From the NCBI RefSeq assembly GCF_001618955.1, contig NZ_LVYV01000034.1:421690-485689 (forward strand): DNA of 64,000 nt, read 5' to 3'. The DNA is from Tardiphaga robiniae. Its GTDB lineage: Bacteria > Pseudomonadota > Alphaproteobacteria > Rhizobiales > Xanthobacteraceae. Positions 50,703-60,955 of this stretch are shown here, in pieces (position 1 is the first letter of the stretch; every line of letters begins with the position of its first letter). The notes below the pieces were generated by a model, which made no database searches, had not been told where the DNA came from, and saw nothing but the letters and a program-made list of their open reading frames with translations. The translations under genes were made by a program, and so were the position numbers.

Positions 50703-52077
50703 AGCGTTGGCTCAATAGCTGATAGATTGCGCGTGCCGCCTGGCATTCGCCACCTTCGGGGCGTGCTGGCTTTGCCGATGGCGTCCAGCCATAGATATCT
50801 ACGTGAAGCCAACTCTTTGCGGCTTCAACGAAACGCTGCAGGAACAGCGCGCATGTAATTGAGCCGGCAAAGCCGCCGGAGGGCGCGTTGTTGATGTTGG
50901 CCACCTTGGAGTCGAGCCAGGAATCGTAGGGAGCCCAAAGCGGCAGCCGCCACAGCGGATCGTTCTGCTCCTTCGCACAGCGCGCGACGTCGAGCGCCAG
51001 CGTCTCGTCGTTGGTGTAGTAGGGCGGCAGATCGGGTCCGAGCGCCACGCGCGCAGCGCCGGTCAGCGTGCCCAGATCGACCAGTAGTTCCGGCTTCTCC
51101 TCATCGGCATAGGCCAGCGCATCGGCCAGCACCAAGCGACCTTCGGCGTCTGTGTTTCCGATTTCGACCGTCGGGCCCTTGCGCGATTTGAAAATATCGA
51201 GCGGACGAAAGGCATTGCCGGCGACGGCGTTTTCCACCGCAGGGATCAGCACGCGCAATCGTACTTTCAGTTTCGCGTCCATCACCATCAGCGCCAGCGC
51301 CAGGACATTGGCGGCGCCGCCCATATCCTTCTTCATGATCAGCATGCCGTTCGATGGCTTGAGGTCGAGGCCGCCGGTGTCGAAGCAGACGCCTTTGCCG
51401 ACCAGCGTCACCTTCGGATGCGACGGGTCACCCCAGGAGAAATCGATCAATCGTGGCGCGCGCGTCGAGGCCATGCCCACGGCGTGGATCAGTGGGAAAT
51501 TCTGCTGAACGAGATCTTCACCGATAATGCACTTGAACTCTGCACCAAAACGCGTGGCGAGATCGCTGGCGGCCGTGGCGAGCTCTTCCGGCCCCATATC
51601 GTTCGACGGCGTATTGATGAGATCGCGCGCCAGTGCTGCGGCCTCGGCCATACGGCTGATATCGGCGACATCGACGCCCTCAGGCGGCACCAGCGTCACC
51701 TTGGGCGCATCATTCTTGCGATACCGGCCGAAACGATAGCTTCCGAGGGCGAAAGCGAGCACGGCGAGGCGGGTGTCGTGTGGTGCGTTGGCGAAACGGT
51801 AGGTGCCCGGTGGCAGCAGGCCGGGCAATTGCCCCGGGCGGAACAGGTCGCGGAAGGTCGCGCCGTCGTCTTCCAGCCCGAAGATGACCTGGGCGATTGC
51901 GCCATCTTTCGTCGGCAACGCCAGCCAGGCGCCGGGTTTCGCCGCAAAACCGTTGGCCGCGGCGAAAGCTTTCGCCGGCGCGGGGAGTGCCGCACTGATT
52001 TCGGGCCAGGTCGTCTTGGTCGCGAAGGTGATCGGTATCGCGGATGCGGTGGCAGCGGTCTCGAAGGCAGAATGCAT
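50695..52077 (-). CDS. leucyl aminopeptidase family protein (M17)
   Basis: A 460-residue M17 aminopeptidase. The C-terminal catalytic half has 'VTLVGKGVCFDTGGLDLKPSNGMLIMKKDMGGAA' (metal and catalytic residues) and the family signature 'NTDAEGRLVLADAL'. The N-terminal half (about 1-170) is the variable domain. It releases N-terminal amino acids from peptides in the cytoplasm. Overlap by 8 bp with the NlpC/P60 gene suggests a joint role in breaking down imported or recycled peptides, perhaps including those brought in by the neighbouring Yej importer. Confidence 0.93.
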   Translation of the reverse strand: MHSAFETAATASAIPITFATKTTWPEISAALPAPAKAFAAANGFAAKPGAWLALPTKDGAIAQVIFGLEDDGATFRDLFRPGQLPGLLPPGTYRFANAPHDTRLAVLAFALGSYRFGRYRKNDAPKVTLVPPEGVDVADISRMAEAAALARDLINTPSNDMGPEELATAASDLATRFGAEFKCIIGEDLVQQNFPLIHAVGMASTRAPRLIDFSWGDPSHPKVTLVGKGVCFDTGGLDLKPSNGMLIMKKDMGGAANVLALALMVMDAKLKVRLRVLIPAVENAVAGNAFRPLDIFKSRKGPTVEIGNTDAEGRLVLADALAYADEEKPELLVDLGTLTGAARVALGPDLPPYYTNDETLALDVARCAKEQNDPLWRLPLWAPYDSWLDSKVANINNAPSGGFAGSITCALFLQRFVEAAKSWLHVDIYGWTPSAKPARPEGGECQAARAIYQLLSQRYG

Positions 52078-52250
52078 ATGCAGAATCTCGCGAAAGGGAG
52101 TGGCAATGACACCTGAAGCGCAAAGGGCGTCAAGCGACGGTATGGGAGGATATGGCGTGGCCTGTGCTGATTAACCAGCCATTAGGGTTAACACTCTATT
52201 GCTGAAGGCATCCGGCCCGCCCGTTCGCTCCATTGTTGAGTCAACCTGTC

Positions 52251-53054
52251 ATGCGTCAGCCCCCTTGTCTTGCCCGGCTTTTGACGACCGCGGCGGTGAC
52301 CGCGATCCTGGCCGCAGGCCTTGCCGGCTGCAAGACGGCGGGCATGTCCGATATCACCGGTTCCCTTGGCGCTCGGGCGGAAGCACCAGTTGATGCCGAT
52401 CCCGCCCGTGCCGCCGAAGTCTATGGCGAACGCTACCGGGCCAATCCGAAGGACGCTGACGCTGCCCTGCGTTACGGCCAGGCGCTCCGGGCCAACGGCC
52501 AGCGGGCCCAGGCCGTTTCGGTGTTCGAACAGGCGACACTCACGAATCCCGGCAACAGGTCGCTATTGGCTGGTTACGGCCGCGCGCTGGCCGACGCCGG
52601 CAGCTTCCAGCGCGCCTTCGATGTGCTGACCACCGCGCATAGCCCGGCCAATCCGGACTGGCGTATCCTGTCGGCACAAGGCGCCGTCCTTGACCAGATG
52701 GGGAGGCATGACGAAGCCCGCCGTTACTACGACAGCGCTCTGAAGATCAGGCCGGAGGAGCCGTCCGTGCTCTCCAATCTCGGTCTGTCCTACATGCTCT
52801 CGAAGGATCTGCCGCAGGCCGAGGCGACGCTGCGCCGCGCGCAGGGCCGCGGCAATGTCGATCCGCGCGTTCGCCAGAATCTCGGTCTCGTGGTTGGCCT
52901 GCAGGGCCGGTTCGGTGAAGCGGAATCCATCGTGAAGGCTGACCTACCCCCAGACGAAGCAGCGGCGAATGTCGTCTATCTCAAGCAGATGCTGAGCAGT
53001 AAGGGCACGCCGCGTTTGGGCGCCCGGGACGACGACGCACCGCGTCGGTCGTAA
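52251..53054 (+). CDS. tadD: TadD-like tetratricopeptide repeat lipoprotein
   Basis: A 267-residue protein. 'LLTTAAVTAILAAGLAGC' is a lipoprotein signal with the lipobox Cys near residue 27. From about residue 55 the rest is TPR helices: 'AAEVYGERYRANPKDADAALRYGQALRANGQRAQAVSVFEQATLTNPGN', 'HDEARRYYDSALKIRPEEPSVLSNLGLSYMLS' and more. In Tad systems TadD is the pilotin-like lipoprotein for the secretin. It converges on the cpa operon and ends 54 bp from tadC. I use ATG 52251 because the upstream TTG would disturb the signal peptide. Confidence 0.85.
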   Translation: MRQPPCLARLLTTAAVTAILAAGLAGCKTAGMSDITGSLGARAEAPVDADPARAAEVYGERYRANPKDADAALRYGQALRANGQRAQAVSVFEQATLTNPGNRSLLAGYGRALADAGSFQRAFDVLTTAHSPANPDWRILSAQGAVLDQMGRHDEARRYYDSALKIRPEEPSVLSNLGLSYMLSKDLPQAEATLRRAQGRGNVDPRVRQNLGLVVGLQGRFGEAESIVKADLPPDEAAANVVYLKQMLSSKGTPRLGARDDDAPRRS

Positions 53055-53108
53055 TTTCTCGCAGGTCAAATTTTGCAATGACGTTGAGCAAGGCCAAGCT
53101 CACCGGCC

Positions 53109-54083
53109 TTACTGCATCGCTGCGACCTTGATGCCCGTCGGGCCGAGAATGACGACGAACAGAACCGGCAGGAAGAACAGGATCATCGGCACCGTCAGCT
53201 TCGGCGGCAGCGCGGCGGCCTTCTTCTCGGCCTCGTTCATGCGCATGTCGCGGTTTTCCTGCGCCATCACGCGAAGGCTCTGACCGAGCGGGGTGCCGTA
53301 GCGTTCAGATTGCATCAGCGCCAGACAGACCGATTTGACACCTTCAAGTCCGGTGCGCTTTGCGAGGTTCTCATATGCAACCTTGCGATCCTGCAGGTAA
53401 GACAGTTCGGCCGTGGTCAGCGTGAATTCCTCGGCCAGCGCCACCGACTGTGAGCCGATCTCGATGGACACGCGGCGAAATGCGACTTCGATGGACATGC
53501 CGGATTCGATACAGATCAGCAGCAGATCGAGAGCGTCCGGAAATGCGCGGCGGATCGATAGCTGGCGCTTGGAGATCGCATTCTTGAGAAAGATCATCGG
53601 CGCCTGCAGGCCAAGATAGGCGGCACCGAGGCACATGCCGATCTTGATGGGCATCGATTGCTCCATCCGCGAGATCACGAACACGTAGAGGATCGCGAAG
53701 ACGAGGAACACGATTGGTGTCACGGCCCGGAAGAACAGGAAGGTGATATAAGGCGCCTGGCCGCGATAGCCGGCCATGACCAGCTTGTCGAGCGCGGCTT
53801 CCTGCGCCAGCCACTTGCCGAGGTTGAAGTCGGTCACGACCTTGGAGACGAGTTGCTTCGGCGTCTGGCGCAGCGACACTCTCTCGCCTTTCGCCATGCG
53901 CTCCCGCTCGCGTTGCCGCAACCGCTCCCGCTCGCTTGCGACCGCCTTCATGCGCTTGGCGAGACCATCGCCGGCGAACAACGGCGTAAGCAGGCTGTAA
54001 GCCGTCGCCGCAACAGCTATCGCGGCCAGCATCATCGTCATGAAGCGAACGTCGTGGAGCTTTGCTATCAGGATATCGATCAT
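53109..54083 (-). CDS. tadC: Tad pilus inner-membrane platform protein TadC (T2SS F family)
   Basis: A 324-residue membrane protein with a T2SSF core. Hydrophobic segments lie at about 13-35, 115-140 and 150-165, and near the C-terminus ('LTVPMILFFLPVLFVVILGPTGIKV'). 'AFPDALDLLLICIESGMSIEVAFRRVS' is the family motif between them. With TadB it forms the inner-membrane platform on which the TadA/CpaF motor drives Flp pilus assembly. It is the last gene of the cpa operon, 10 bp after tadB. Confidence 0.92.
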   Translation of the reverse strand: MIDILIAKLHDVRFMTMMLAAIAVAATAYSLLTPLFAGDGLAKRMKAVASERERLRQRERERMAKGERVSLRQTPKQLVSKVVTDFNLGKWLAQEAALDKLVMAGYRGQAPYITFLFFRAVTPIVFLVFAILYVFVISRMEQSMPIKIGMCLGAAYLGLQAPMIFLKNAISKRQLSIRRAFPDALDLLLICIESGMSIEVAFRRVSIEIGSQSVALAEEFTLTTAELSYLQDRKVAYENLAKRTGLEGVKSVCLALMQSERYGTPLGQSLRVMAQENRDMRMNEAEKKAAALPPKLTVPMILFFLPVLFVVILGPTGIKVAAMQ

Positions 54084-54093
54084 GTCAGCACCA

Positions 54094-55071
54094 TCAGAAG
54101 TCGAAGTTGATCATGCGCTTCATGACGAAGATGCCGCAGGACATCCAGACCACGCAGGCCGCCAGCATCAGCCGGCCCGTCGGATGGGTCCACAGCAACG
54201 AAATATATTCAGGCGTGCTGAGATAAACGAGCAACATCACGATCGGCGGCAGTGAGCCGATGATGCCGGCGGACGCTTTGGCTTCCATCGACATGGCCTG
54301 GATTTTTTCGGCCATCTTCTTGCGGTCGCGCAGCACCTTGGAGAGGTTGCCGAGAGCTTCCGAGAGGTTGCCGCCCGATTTTTGCTGGATCGCGATGACG
54401 ATGCCGAAGAAGTTGGCTTCTGGAAGCGGCATGCGCTCATAGAGCCGCGCACAAGCCTCGCCGAGCGGCATACCAATCGTCTGAGTTTCGATGATGGCAA
54501 GAAATTCGCTGCGCAGGGGTTCCGACGCGTCGGCGGCGACAACTTTGATCGAATCGAACAGCGGCAGGCCGGCCTTGATACCGCGAACGATGACGTCGAC
54601 GGCATCCGGCAGCGCCTTGAGGAATGCGGCTTCGCGCCGCTTCTTGAGAAAGCTGAGGATCCAGCGCGGCAGGCCAAAGCCGGCGGCGAATCCGAGACCA
54701 GCGGCCGCAAGCAGACCGCCGCCAAACATCATGGTCATCAGGAAGCTTCCGCCTCCTAGAATGCCGGAGATCACCATGAATTTCTGGTCGCTCCAGTCGA
54801 GACCGGCTTGTGCGATGCGGATTCCGAGCGGGATCTTCTTTTCCTTCTGAAGGCGCGCTTCGACTTCCTTGAGCGATCCTTCGACCTGCTCGCGCCGGGA
54901 GCGCTGGTTTCTGTCGACCTGGCGCGCCACGGGCTCCGTCCGCGCGACCGATGCGCGGCGGGTTTCGGCCTTCTTCTCGCCGGACAACAGCGGATAGAGA
55001 AATACCCAGGCCAGACCGCCGACGGCGATGCTGGCCATGAATGCCAATGCGAGCGCCTGCATGTTCATCAT
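54094..55071 (-). CDS. tadB: Tad pilus inner-membrane platform protein TadB (T2SS F family)
   Basis: A 325-residue paralogue of TadC. An N-terminal anchor (about 6-26) and a basic linker ('RRASVARTEPVARQVDRNQRSRREQVEGS') come first. 'LKALPDAVDVIVRGIKAGLPLFDSIKVVAADASEPLRSEF' forms the T2SSF core. Two membrane segments lie near 105-135, and a C-terminal pair near 270-320. It forms the platform with TadC. The start follows GAGGAGTGA, and the gene begins 7 bp after cpaF. Confidence 0.92.
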   Translation of the reverse strand: MMNMQALALAFMASIAVGGLAWVFLYPLLSGEKKAETRRASVARTEPVARQVDRNQRSRREQVEGSLKEVEARLQKEKKIPLGIRIAQAGLDWSDQKFMVISGILGGGSFLMTMMFGGGLLAAAGLGFAAGFGLPRWILSFLKKRREAAFLKALPDAVDVIVRGIKAGLPLFDSIKVVAADASEPLRSEFLAIIETQTIGMPLGEACARLYERMPLPEANFFGIVIAIQQKSGGNLSEALGNLSKVLRDRKKMAEKIQAMSMEAKASAGIIGSLPPIVMLLVYLSTPEYISLLWTHPTGRLMLAACVVWMSCGIFVMKRMINFDF

Positions 55072-55078
55072 TCACTCC

Positions 55079-56533
55079 TCAGTTCGGCGCTATGACTTCG
55101 GCAGCATCGAGTGCCGCCGCGAGCCGCTTTTCCTCGCCGTAATAGCGGGCACGATCCCAGAACCGCGGGCGGCCAATGCCGGTCGAGCGGTGCCGTCCGA
55201 TGATGTTGCCGTTGGCGTCTTCGCCGACCATGTCGTAGACGAACAGGTCCTGTGTAATGATGGTGTCGCCTTCCATGCCCATCACCTCGGTGATGTGCGT
55301 GATGCGGCGCGAACCATCGCGCAGACGGGCGGCCTGAATGATGACGTCGATCGACGCGCAGATCATTTCGCGAATGGTGCGCGAGGGCAGCGAGAAGCCG
55401 CCCATGGTGATCATGGATTCGCAACGCGAAAGCGCTTCACGCGGATTGTTGGCGTGGAGGGTGCCCATCGAGCCGTCATGGCCGGTATTCATCGCCTGTA
55501 ACAGGTCGAATGCCTCGGGTCCGCGAACTTCGCCGACGATGATCCGCTCCGGGCGCATACGCAGACAGTTGCGCACCAGTTCGCGCATCGTGACCTGGCC
55601 TTCACCCTCGATGTTCGGCGGCCGGGTTTCGAGCCGCACCACGTGGGGCTGCTGCAGCTGAAGTTCAGCGGCGTCCTCGCAGGTGATGATGCGCTCGTCG
55701 TCGTCGATATAGTTGGTGAGGCAGTTCAGCAGCGTGGTCTTGCCCGAACCGGTACCGCCGGAGATCAGCACGTTGGCGCGGCAGCGGCCGATGATCTGGA
55801 GGATCTGGGCACCGTCGGGCGAGATCGCACCGAATTTGACCAGCTGCTCGAGCGTCAGCTTGTCCTTCTTGAACTTACGAATCGTCAGCGCGGGACCATC
55901 GATGGCCAGCGGCGGCACGATGGCGTTGACGCGCGAGCCGTCGGCAAGACGAGCGTCGCAGATCGGTGAGGATTCGTCGACGCGGCGGCCGACCTGGCTG
56001 ACGATGCGCTGGCAGATATTCAGCAGCTGCTGATTATCGCGGAAACGGATGCCGGTCTTCTGGATCTTGCCGGCGACTTCGATGAACACCGTGCCGGCGC
56101 CATTGACCATGATGTCGGCGATGTCGTCGCGCGCCAGAAGCGGCTCGAGCGGCCCGTAACCGAGCACGTCGTTGCAGATGTCGTCGAGCAGTTCTTCCTG
56201 CTCGGCAATGGACATCACGATGTTCTTGATCGCGATGATCTCGTTGACGATGTCGCGGATTTCCTCGCGCGCGGATTCGCCGTCGAGCTTGGCGAGCTGC
56301 GCGAGATCGATCGCCTCGATCAGGGCGCCAAAAATCGTCGCTTTGACCTGATAGTAATTTTCGGATCGGCGCTCTGCAATGACGGGCGCAGGTGCGGCGC
56401 GAGCGGGTGACAGCGGCGGCGATGACACAGCCGGTGGCGCAGACGCAGCCATCGCGCCGGGAGAGGGCTCCGGCGCGCTGGCGGGCTTGACGGCCCGGAC
56501 ATCGGTATCTGTTCCGCTACGCTTACCAAACAC
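55079..56533 (-). CDS. cpaF: Tad pilus assembly ATPase CpaF/TadA
   Basis: A 484-residue secretion ATPase. The N-terminal 55 residues are Pro/Ala-rich and disordered. The catalytic core has Walker A GGTGSGKT at 259-266, the Asp box '[20 protein letters not shown]', Walker B '[38 protein letters not shown]' and the His box. The hexamer powers pilin extraction and polymerisation. The GTG start at 56533 follows GGAG 7-8 nt upstream. It lies between cpaE and tadB. Confidence 0.95.
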   Translation of the reverse strand: MFGKRSGTDTDVRAVKPASAPEPSPGAMAASAPPAVSSPPLSPARAAPAPVIAERRSENYYQVKATIFGALIEAIDLAQLAKLDGESAREEIRDIVNEIIAIKNIVMSIAEQEELLDDICNDVLGYGPLEPLLARDDIADIMVNGAGTVFIEVAGKIQKTGIRFRDNQQLLNICQRIVSQVGRRVDESSPICDARLADGSRVNAIVPPLAIDGPALTIRKFKKDKLTLEQLVKFGAISPDGAQILQIIGRCRANVLISGGTGSGKTTLLNCLTNYIDDDERIITCEDAAELQLQQPHVVRLETRPPNIEGEGQVTMRELVRNCLRMRPERIIVGEVRGPEAFDLLQAMNTGHDGSMGTLHANNPREALSRCESMITMGGFSLPSRTIREMICASIDVIIQAARLRDGSRRITHITEVMGMEGDTIITQDLFVYDMVGEDANGNIIGRHRSTGIGRPRFWDRARYYGEEKRLAAALDAAEVIAPN

Positions 56534-56554
56534 GACAACACTCCATGCGGCGGA

Positions 56555-57823
56555 TTATTTCGACCGCAACTTCTCCAGGAACGGACCCAGGAAGGATCCT
56601 CGTGGCTTCTTGGCCTCGCCGCGGCCCGTCAGCCGCTGCGCAATTTGCAGAAAGAGTTCGGTGGTGCGATGGCTGGCCGCAATCTCGGCAATCATCTGAC
56701 CATTATTGGCGGCCGAGCCGAACATCTGCGGATCGAACGGGATCGTGACGATCGGCGGTGTCTCGATGGCCTTGGCGAATTCGCTGGCGCTGATTTCGGG
56801 CCGCTTTGGAACGCCGACCTGATTGAGGCAGTACAGCGGTGCGCGATCATTGGGGCGCGAGGCCTTGATCAGATCGTACATGTTCTTGGTATTGCGCAGG
56901 TTGGCGAGATCCGGCGCCGCGACGATCAGGATGTCATCCGCGCCGATCAGAGCCCGCTTGGTCCAGCCCGACCATTGATGCGGCACGTCGAGCACGATGC
57001 AAGGCATTGTCGACCGCAGTGTGTCAAAGATCGAGTCGAAGGCTTCGCTGCCAAAGTCGTAGACGCGGTCCAGTGTGGCAGGGGCAGCCAGCAGACTGAG
57101 ATGATCGGTGCACTTCGACAGCAGTCGGTCGATGAAGGCGGTGTCGACACGATCCGGCGAGAACACTGCGTCGGCAATGCCCTGCGGCGGATCCTGATTA
57201 TAATCGAGCCCGGCGGTTCCGAAGGCCAAATCGAGATCTGCGACAACGGAGTCCAGTGCCAGATCGCGCGCGATCGCCCAGGCGACGTTGTGAGCGATGG
57301 TGGACGCGCCGACGCCGCCCTTGGCGCCGACCACGGCAATGATGCGGCCGACCGCTTTGGCTTCCGGTGCCGAGAACAGTCCGCAGATCGAACGAACGAC
57401 GTCGATGGTCACAACAGGCGCGATCACGTAGTCGCTGACGCCGCGACGAACGAGCTCGCGGTAGAGCGTGACATCGTTGACCTTGCCGATCACCACCACG
57501 CGGGTGCCGGAATCGCAAACAGTCGCCAGTTGATCAAGGCCAGCGAGAATGTCGCCGCGCGGTTCGGTCTCGAGAACGATGACGTTCGGCGTCGGTGCCG
57601 ACCGATAGGCCTCGATGGCCGCAGGCATGCCGCCCATCTGGATCTTGATGTGAGCCTTGCCCAGACGCCTGTCCTCGGCGGCGGCCTGCACAGCGGCAGC
57701 GGTTTCCACGGTCTCGCAGAACGCCTGTACCGACACCCGCGGTGCCGGCGCAATATGCTCCTCTGCCGCGGGTGTTGCGGCGGAGGGCTGCTCGTCTGCG
57801 GTTTTCTGCGCGTAGCTAATCAT
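56555..57823 (-). CDS. cpaE: Tad pilus localisation protein CpaE/TadZ
   Basis: A 422-residue protein. The N-terminal receiver-like domain (about 30-140) is followed by a MinD/ParA-like ATPase domain with the deviant Walker A 'VVGAKGGVGASTIAHNVAWAIAR' near residue 168, 'VVADLDLAFGTAG' and 'IVLDVPHQWSGWTKRAL'. CpaE/TadZ places the pilus machinery at a pole. The gene overlaps cpaD by 4 bp (ATGA). Confidence 0.93.
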   Translation of the reverse strand: MISYAQKTADEQPSAATPAAEEHIAPAPRVSVQAFCETVETAAAVQAAAEDRRLGKAHIKIQMGGMPAAIEAYRSAPTPNVIVLETEPRGDILAGLDQLATVCDSGTRVVVIGKVNDVTLYRELVRRGVSDYVIAPVVTIDVVRSICGLFSAPEAKAVGRIIAVVGAKGGVGASTIAHNVAWAIARDLALDSVVADLDLAFGTAGLDYNQDPPQGIADAVFSPDRVDTAFIDRLLSKCTDHLSLLAAPATLDRVYDFGSEAFDSIFDTLRSTMPCIVLDVPHQWSGWTKRALIGADDILIVAAPDLANLRNTKNMYDLIKASRPNDRAPLYCLNQVGVPKRPEISASEFAKAIETPPIVTIPFDPQMFGSAANNGQMIAEIAASHRTTELFLQIAQRLTGRGEAKKPRGSFLGPFLEKLRSK

Positions 57824-58560
57824 TGGCCCACATTGCTGATTTTGGTCTTGTCTTCGGGATAGGTCGTCGCGGTGCTCTCACCCTTGCGATACTTGTCCAG
57901 CACGACGGTACGTCGGCCGGCATAGACAGGGGTCTCGGCGCGCGGCTGAACCAGATCCGAAGGATTGGCGACCATGGCGGCGAGATTGCGTTGCTGCGCA
58001 CAGCCGAGATTGTAGTACGGCTTGTTCGCGAGATAGCCCTTGTTCTTGATCGACGACGCAAGGTCGTCGGGCCAGGTGCCGCACGGGCCGGCCGAAGCCG
58101 CGATCAGCGGGTAGCTGACGCGGATGGTCGGCAACATACGCGGATCGCTCGGCTGATAACTGCGCATCAGGACGCCGTTCTGCGGCACGCCGATCGCCAT
58201 CAGAAGTGAATGAACCTCACGATAGGACTCTTTGGCGGCGCGTGCATTCGGTGTATTGACCGGCACCTCCGCGGTGATGACGCCGGTGCCTTCGCGCAAC
58301 CAGTCCTGACCGAGCGATACGACATCCGCGCGCTGTGTGGCCGATAGGCCGCCGCGCTGGCTGCCGACGAAGACCTCGGTGGTCTTGGCCCGTTCTTCGA
58401 CAACGATGGGATGCCGCAGCCGGTAATCGTCCGGTATGTTCGACGTGGTGTCCTGCGCAACGGTCTTGCAGCCGCCGAGCGCAAGCGCCAGGAACAGCAA
58501 CGCGCCAGTGGCGGTCCGTGTGCGCGAAGAGTGTATCGCTGTGTGATTGATCATGGTCAT
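57820..58560 (-). CDS. cpaD: Tad pilus assembly protein CpaD
   Basis: A 246-residue outer-membrane-associated lipoprotein. 'GALLFLALALGGC' is the lipobox, and the mature part holds 'DDYRLRHPIVVEERAKTTEVFVGSQRGGLS' and 'CGTWPDDLASSIKNKGYLANKPYYNLGCAQQRNLAAMVANPSDLVQPR', the CpaD family signature. It works with the CpaC secretin. I use the ATG at 58560, 17 bp after the cpaC stop; a TTG at 58581 would overlap that gene. Confidence 0.92.
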   Translation of the reverse strand: MTMINHTAIHSSRTRTATGALLFLALALGGCKTVAQDTTSNIPDDYRLRHPIVVEERAKTTEVFVGSQRGGLSATQRADVVSLGQDWLREGTGVITAEVPVNTPNARAAKESYREVHSLLMAIGVPQNGVLMRSYQPSDPRMLPTIRVSYPLIAASAGPCGTWPDDLASSIKNKGYLANKPYYNLGCAQQRNLAAMVANPSDLVQPRAETPVYAGRRTVVLDKYRKGESTATTYPEDKTKISNVGQ

Positions 58561-58577
58561 CGGATACTTGCCCCGTC

Positions 58578-60032
58578 TCAATCCGTGATGAAGCCGAAAA
58601 CGCCGCGATAGCTGCGCGTCGGTTGGGTCGGCTCGGTGCGGTGCGGTGCGCCATAGATGCGGTTGACGTTGCCGAGCAGATCGGCCTGCGGATCGGATGC
58701 ATCCACGAAGCCGTCATCCGGACGCGAGAGATCCTTCTGCGCGACGGCGCGGACCACATAGGGCGTGACCAGGACCATCAGCTCGGTGTTGTTGTTGACG
58801 TAATCCCGGCTGCGGAACAGCGTGCCCAGCACAGGCAATTGCGACATGCCCGGCAGGCCGCTGATGGCCGCTTTGGTCTGCTGCTTGATAAGGCCGGCCA
58901 TCACCATCGAACCGCCGGACGGAATCTCGAGCGTGGTGTCCGCACGGTTGACCTTGATCGCCGGGATCGACGTTCCGCTGATCGTGACGGAATTTTCCTG
59001 CGACAGCTCGGAGACTTCGGTGCCGACACGCAGGCTGATACGACCTTCGCTCAGAACCACCGGCGTGAAGCCCAGCGAAATACCGAATTTCTTGAAAGTG
59101 ATCTGCGTCGTACAGATCCGCGTCGTGGGATCGCAGGTATTGCCGCCGGGGACCGGAAATTCACCGCCCGCAAGGAAATTGGCGGTTTCGCCGGAGATCG
59201 CGGTCAGCGTGGGCTCGGCGAGCGTCCGGATGACACCGGCGTTTTCCATCGCCTTCAGCGTCGCCGTGACGGATGGCGTCGATCCGAAGGATGCCTTGAG
59301 GGCATTATCGGAGACCAGGCTGCCGCCGCGCGCCGTGAACGGGTTGCTATTGTTGAAGTTGACGACGGACGTGCCGTAGCTCATCGATGCCGACAGATCG
59401 ACGCCGAGCTGCTTGACGATGTTGCGCTGGACTTCCGCAACGGTGACCTTGAGCATGACCTGATCACGCCCGCGCACCGAGATGCTGTTCACGACCTTGT
59501 CCATGCCGCCGACGAGGCGCGCCGCGAGGTCCGCGGCCTGCTGCGCTTCGACCTGGCTCGATGCCGTACCCGACAGCATCACGCCATCGCCGAGACCTTC
59601 GATGCGAATATCCGTATTGGGCATGGTCTGCTTGAGCGCGGCCCGAATACCGTTCAGGTCGCGCGTGACGGCGATATCATAGGCGGCGATCTGCTGGCCG
59701 TTGACGTCGAAGAATACGATGTTGGTCTGGCCTACGGTCGCGCCGATGATGTAGGCGCGCTGCGCCGAACGCACGACGGCGTTGGCGATCTTGGGATCGG
59801 CGACCAGCACATCCTTGATGTCGCGCGGCAGGTCGATGACGATCGACTTGCCGATGCCGAGTGGCAGGAATTTCGCGTTCAAGGCGCCGGCGCTGCCGGC
59901 TTGCATGGACGCGGAGTCGGCCGCGAAAACTGGCGTCAATACGGGATTGATCGTGAGCGCCGTGATGGCGGTGAGCGACAGCGCGCAGGCCGCGAGAGCC
60001 CGCATCGATCCGCCTGTTGTGATGCGCTTCAT
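58578..60032 (-). CDS. cpaC: Tad pilus secretin CpaC/RcpA
   Basis: A 484-residue outer-membrane secretin. An N-terminal signal peptide ('ALAACALSLTAITALTINPVLTPVFA') is followed by the 'LPLGIGKSIVIDLPRDIKDVLVADPKIANAVVRSAQRAYIIG' pilus-specific N-domain. A BON-like stretch comes next ('IRIEGLGDGVMLSGTASSQVEAQQAADLA'), then the C-terminal secretin barrel with 'VPGGNTCDPTT', 'ITFKKFGISLGFTPVVLSEGRISLRV' and 'GSMVMAGLIKQQTKAAISGLPGMSQLPVLGTLFRS'. AGAGGA 8 nt before the ATG at 60032 supports the start. It forms the channel through which the Flp pilus leaves the cell. Confidence 0.94.
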   Translation of the reverse strand: MKRITTGGSMRALAACALSLTAITALTINPVLTPVFAADSASMQAGSAGALNAKFLPLGIGKSIVIDLPRDIKDVLVADPKIANAVVRSAQRAYIIGATVGQTNIVFFDVNGQQIAAYDIAVTRDLNGIRAALKQTMPNTDIRIEGLGDGVMLSGTASSQVEAQQAADLAARLVGGMDKVVNSISVRGRDQVMLKVTVAEVQRNIVKQLGVDLSASMSYGTSVVNFNNSNPFTARGGSLVSDNALKASFGSTPSVTATLKAMENAGVIRTLAEPTLTAISGETANFLAGGEFPVPGGNTCDPTTRICTTQITFKKFGISLGFTPVVLSEGRISLRVGTEVSELSQENSVTISGTSIPAIKVNRADTTLEIPSGGSMVMAGLIKQQTKAAISGLPGMSQLPVLGTLFRSRDYVNNNTELMVLVTPYVVRAVAQKDLSRPDDGFVDASDPQADLLGNVNRIYGAPHRTEPTQPTRSYRGVFGFITD

Positions 60033-60049
60033 CGCCTGCGTCCTCTCGA

Positions 60050-60835
60050 TCACTTCGTCATGGTCGCGGTCGACGGGATGCCGTAACGCACGATGTTAAT
60101 GCTGTCGCGCTTGCCGCCATTGGGATCTTCAACCGGCGGAGGCGCGTTGGCGTCGACCAGGGCCCGCAACGCCAGCGAGATCGTGCCGCTCTGCCGCGCG
60201 CGGGCGAGCAACTCGGCCTGCTCGGGCTTCAATTCGAGCGTTGCGGTCTTGCCAACGACTGAATTCTGGCCGTCCTTTTCCTTGGGCGCCTGATCGATGG
60301 CGAGAACGCGGATATTGTTCAGGATGATCTCGGAGTTTATGACCTCCATGCCGCCGCGATCACCGCCGCGTTCGCGCTTCGACAGGATCACGTCGACCCG
60401 GTCGTTCGGCAGGATGAAGCCGCCGGCGCCGGTTTCCGGCGAAATTTCGGTGGAGACGGCACGCATGCCGGTCGGCAGAACAGCGGCCATGAAGCCAGCG
60501 CCATTGGCGCGCACAAGTTTCGGTTCACGGATCGGTTCGCCGGCAATGAAGGCCGAACGCGCGATGGAGCCGGCGATTTGCGCCGCGGCGTCCGGGCGGC
60601 TGTTACGGCTGATGATATTGGTGCTCGCCGCCGATGCGGGCCAGGACTGCCACTGGACATCATCGGGACCGAGCGCCTGACCGAGCGCGATATCGGCCTT
60701 GGCAACGAGAACGTCAGTTGTCGGGGCTTCGGCGACCTGAGGGGGCGGCGGTGCGTCCGATGTGCTCGCAAGATATAGCGCCACACTGCCAGCGCCGAGT
60801 GCAATGGCGAGGACCACAATGCGTGCGGTATTCAT
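60050..60835 (-). CDS. cpaB: Tad pilus assembly protein CpaB/RcpC
   Basis: A 261-residue protein. An N-terminal membrane anchor ('IVVLAIALGAGSVALYLAS') is followed by two SAF-like beta domains: 'TTDVLVAKADIALGQALGPDDVQWQSWPA' and 'GMRAVSTEISPETGAGGFILPNDRVDVILSKRE'. CpaB sits in the periplasm beside the secretin. The ATG at 60835 ('MNTARIVV') gives the normal family N-terminus. It is the first gene of the main cpa unit, 120 bp after the prepilin peptidase gene. Confidence 0.93.
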   Translation of the reverse strand: MNTARIVVLAIALGAGSVALYLASTSDAPPPPQVAEAPTTDVLVAKADIALGQALGPDDVQWQSWPASAASTNIISRNSRPDAAAQIAGSIARSAFIAGEPIREPKLVRANGAGFMAAVLPTGMRAVSTEISPETGAGGFILPNDRVDVILSKRERGGDRGGMEVINSEIILNNIRVLAIDQAPKEKDGQNSVVGKTATLELKPEQAELLARARQSGTISLALRALVDANAPPPVEDPNGGKRDSINIVRYGIPSTATMTK

Positions 60836-60955
60836 ACGCTTCACTTTCCACATTACGCCGCGACGCTGCCGCCGCTGTAACGGGAGTTGACCAGTTATTC
60901 GTCAAAGCATGGTTAATGAGCGGTATCTAAATCGCGTTAATAGAAAGTTCCGATT